A DNA stretch of 64,000 bases from the NCBI GenBank assembly GCA_000153385.1, contig CH672374.1, positions 1,089,039 through 1,153,038 of the forward strand, written 5' to 3'. The DNA comes from Flavobacteria bacterium BBFL7. GTDB taxonomy: Bacteria; Bacteroidota; Bacteroidia; Flavobacteriales; Flavobacteriaceae. Below, piece by piece: positions 62,701 to 64,000 of the stretch (the first letter of the stretch is position 1; every line of letters starts with the position of its first letter). The translations under genes were made by a program, and so were the position numbers. The notes beneath the pieces are model-generated. The model was not told the DNA's origin. It ran no database searches and worked only from the letters and a program-made list of their open reading frames with translations.

Positions 62701-63253
62701 TTCCTGTAAGTAATATTTGAGGCAACTCTTTTTTAAGGTCGGCTACTTCGGTGGCCGACTTTTTTGGTATCCATAAATATATAGATCTTAACGTGCTTAG
62801 AAGATTAAAAAGCATCGTCTCGACATTCATTGCCTTGAATTCGCCAGCTTTAATTCCACTTTCTAGAATTTTTTTAAAATCTAATTCGTATTCTTTACGC
62901 AGTGTGATATATTCTTGATAAGGAGCTCCTTCTAGATGCATCCAGTCGGTATTCAATACAGCTAAGGCATCTGTATATTCTAGTGCTATTTTTATATGAA
63001 GGATGATGAGTTGTTCCGCTTTCGCGAAAGCGGATTTATCATTCTCCTCTACCATATCCATACCAGTGGTAAACTCATGAGCCACTTCGAGAATGATCGT
63101 AGCAAGAATCTCTTGTTTACCAGAAATATGATTATATAAACTGGCAGCTTTCATATCCATTGCAGCGGCAAGATCCCGCATCGTTACCGCACTGTAACCA
63201 CGTTCTTTAAATAGTTGTGCTGCTGTTTTAAGGATTTGTCTTTTGCGAGTCAT
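62690..63253 (-). CDS. TetR/AcrR family transcriptional regulator
   Basis: 187 aa. N-terminal helix-turn-helix: ILKTAAQLFKERGYSAVTMRDLAAAMDMKAASLYNHISGKQEILATII. C-terminal ligand domain is all-helical. The ATG at 63253 is preferred over an upstream TTG at 63262. The palindrome at 63017-63032 reads AFAKA. Candidate targets are the Old Yellow Enzyme gene, the divergent hydroxylase gene, or itself. Confidence 0.9.
   Translation of the reverse strand: MTRKRQILKTAAQLFKERGYSAVTMRDLAAAMDMKAASLYNHISGKQEILATIILEVAHEFTTGMDMVEENDKSAFAKAEQLIILHIKIALEYTDALAVLNTDWMHLEGAPYQEYITLRKEYELDFKKILESGIKAGEFKAMNVETMLFNLLSTLRSIYLWIPKKSATEVADLKKELPQILLTGISS
63017..63032. repeat. 16-bp palindrome, exact copy
   Basis: CGCTTTCGCGAAAGCG in the TetR gene, read as AFAKA on the minus strand. 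Confidence 0.9.
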
Positions 63254-63259
63254 AAGCTG

Positions 63260-63267
63260 CAAATATA
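63260..63267 (-). promoter_or_regulatory. -7 box of the TetR gene
   Basis: TATATTTG on the minus strand, 6 bases before the ATG at 63253; predicts a leaderless or very short leader transcript. Confidence 0.5.
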
Positions 63268-63314
63268 ATAGATGAAGGCTATCATAAAATTGATTAAAAA
63301 TCTATTTACGATAA

Positions 63315-63343
63315 TTGAAATAATTTGTTTTAGACTAGCTTTG
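63315..63343 (+). promoter_or_regulatory. Promoter of the aromatic amino acid hydroxylase gene
   Basis: TTG at 63315-63317, 18-base gap, TAGCTTTG at 63336-63343, 17 bases before the ATG. Confidence 0.55.
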
Positions 63344-63360
63344 AACTTTACCCTACGATA

Positions 63361-64000
63361 ATGCTAGAGAATATAGAAACTAATCCACTCTTAGAGAGAT
63401 TACCGCCACACTTGAAACAGTTTATAAAGCCACAAAATTATGAGCTTTATACCTATCAAGATCAGGCTGTATGGCGTCATGTAATGCGCAAAAATGTAGA
63501 CTTCTTAAGTAAAGTCGCACATGGATCTTATCTAGATGGTTTAAAAAAAACCGGTATTTCTATAGAAAATATTCCATCTATGTATGGGATGAATCGTATT
63601 CTTAAAGAAATAGGTTGGGCTGCTGTGGCTGTGGACGGATTTATTCCACCGGCGGCATTTATGGAGTTTCAGGCTTATAAAATTTTAGTGATTGCTGCCG
63701 ATATAAGAAAACTGGACAACATTGAGTACACTCCTGCACCAGATATTATTCATGAAGCAGCTGGTCATGCTCCTATTATTGCAAGTCCAGATTATGCGGA
63801 GTATTTAAGACGTTTTGGCGAGATAGGTAGCAAGGCTATTTCTAGTGCTCACGACCATGAAATGTATGAAGCCGTGCGCAAAATCTCCATACTTAAAGAA
63901 ACACGTAGTGAGAAAAAAGATGCCGCACTAGATGAAAAAATCGCCGCTGCCGAAGCTGATATAGAGCGTTTACAAAACAAAAAGGTAGAACCTAGCGAGA
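63361..64000 (+). CDS. Aromatic amino acid hydroxylase (phenylalanine 4-monooxygenase-like), 3' end missing
   Basis: The frame from ATG 63361 is open to the window edge (213 codons). It encodes MLENIETNPLLERLPPHLKQ, GMNRILKEIGWAAVAVDGFIPPAAFMEFQ, and the iron-binding HEAAGHAPIIASPDYAEYLRRFGEIG with two His and the following Glu. The enzyme is pterin-dependent and in most bacteria turns Phe into Tyr. The C-terminal part visible here is a charged helical insert (KKDAALDEKIAAAEADIERL). Divergent from the TetR gene. Substrate choice (Phe, Tyr or Trp) cannot be settled. Confidence 0.9.
   Translation, partial: MLENIETNPLLERLPPHLKQFIKPQNYELYTYQDQAVWRHVMRKNVDFLSKVAHGSYLDGLKKTGISIENIPSMYGMNRILKEIGWAAVAVDGFIPPAAFMEFQAYKILVIAADIRKLDNIEYTPAPDIIHEAAGHAPIIASPDYAEYLRRFGEIGSKAISSAHDHEMYEAVRKISILKETRSEKKDAALDEKIAAAEADIERLQNKKVEPSE

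Overview
The window is AT-rich chromosomal DNA from a member of the Bacteroidota, almost certainly Flavobacteriaceae and probably marine. The evidence is a SusC/SusD pair, flavobacterial gene pairs such as ftsH-LUD-cdsA, an almost complete lack of Shine-Dalgarno sequences, and promoters fitting the Bacteroidetes pattern (TTG at -33, TAnnTTTG at -7), often only 4-9 bases before the start codon. I cannot fix the genus; a Nonlabens-like genome is a guess. I see no rRNA, tRNA, CRISPR array, transposase or prophage.

Layout. 1-7200: end of an Omp85-type outer membrane protein, then a SusC/SusD nutrient uptake cluster with a third lipoprotein. 7200-43800: housekeeping genes, including rlmB, rhomboid protease, rarA, yjjG, radC, yaaA, rluD, ddl, coaD, pyrE, birA, rsfS, ftsH, cdsA, psd, valS, murB, lipA, gap, a hybrid histidine kinase, lpxK, a Nif3-like gene and msrA. 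43800-61500: an amino acid block with asnB, a complete trp operon (trpE, an unknown lipoprotein, trpG, D, C, F, B, A) and a complete his operon (hisG, D, C, B, H, A, a GNAT gene, hisF, hisIE). 61500-64000: Old Yellow Enzyme, a TetR regulator, and the start of an aromatic amino acid hydroxylase gene.

The main discovery is regulatory. asnB, trpE and hisG are each preceded by a tiny leader ORF rich in the cognate amino acid and then an intrinsic terminator: MIKNNNIRFNNNSLLT before asnB, MKNTNHTWWWKYTAQQP before trpE, MKAQNVHHHHFFTYRQAS before hisG. In all three, bases at the end of the leader ORF can pair with the 5' arm or loop of the terminator, which is the geometry of ribosome-stalling transcription attenuation. 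The Trp and His versions are familiar in principle. An asparagine-sensing leader on asnB is one I do not know as a described system.

Two repeat systems stand out. The first is a 16-bp palindrome, CGCTTTCGCGAAAGCG, present as 12 exact and about 6 near-exact copies, nearly all inside genes, where it reads RFRES, AFAKA or LSRKR depending on frame. The second is a set of 20-40 bp hairpin elements that fill the gaps of the his operon from hisD onward. They also invade coding sequence: hisF carries an in-frame insertion just after its catalytic Asp and takes its stop codon from another copy. This resembles Rickettsia palindromic elements. The trp operon, tightly packed with overlapping genes, has none of the second kind.
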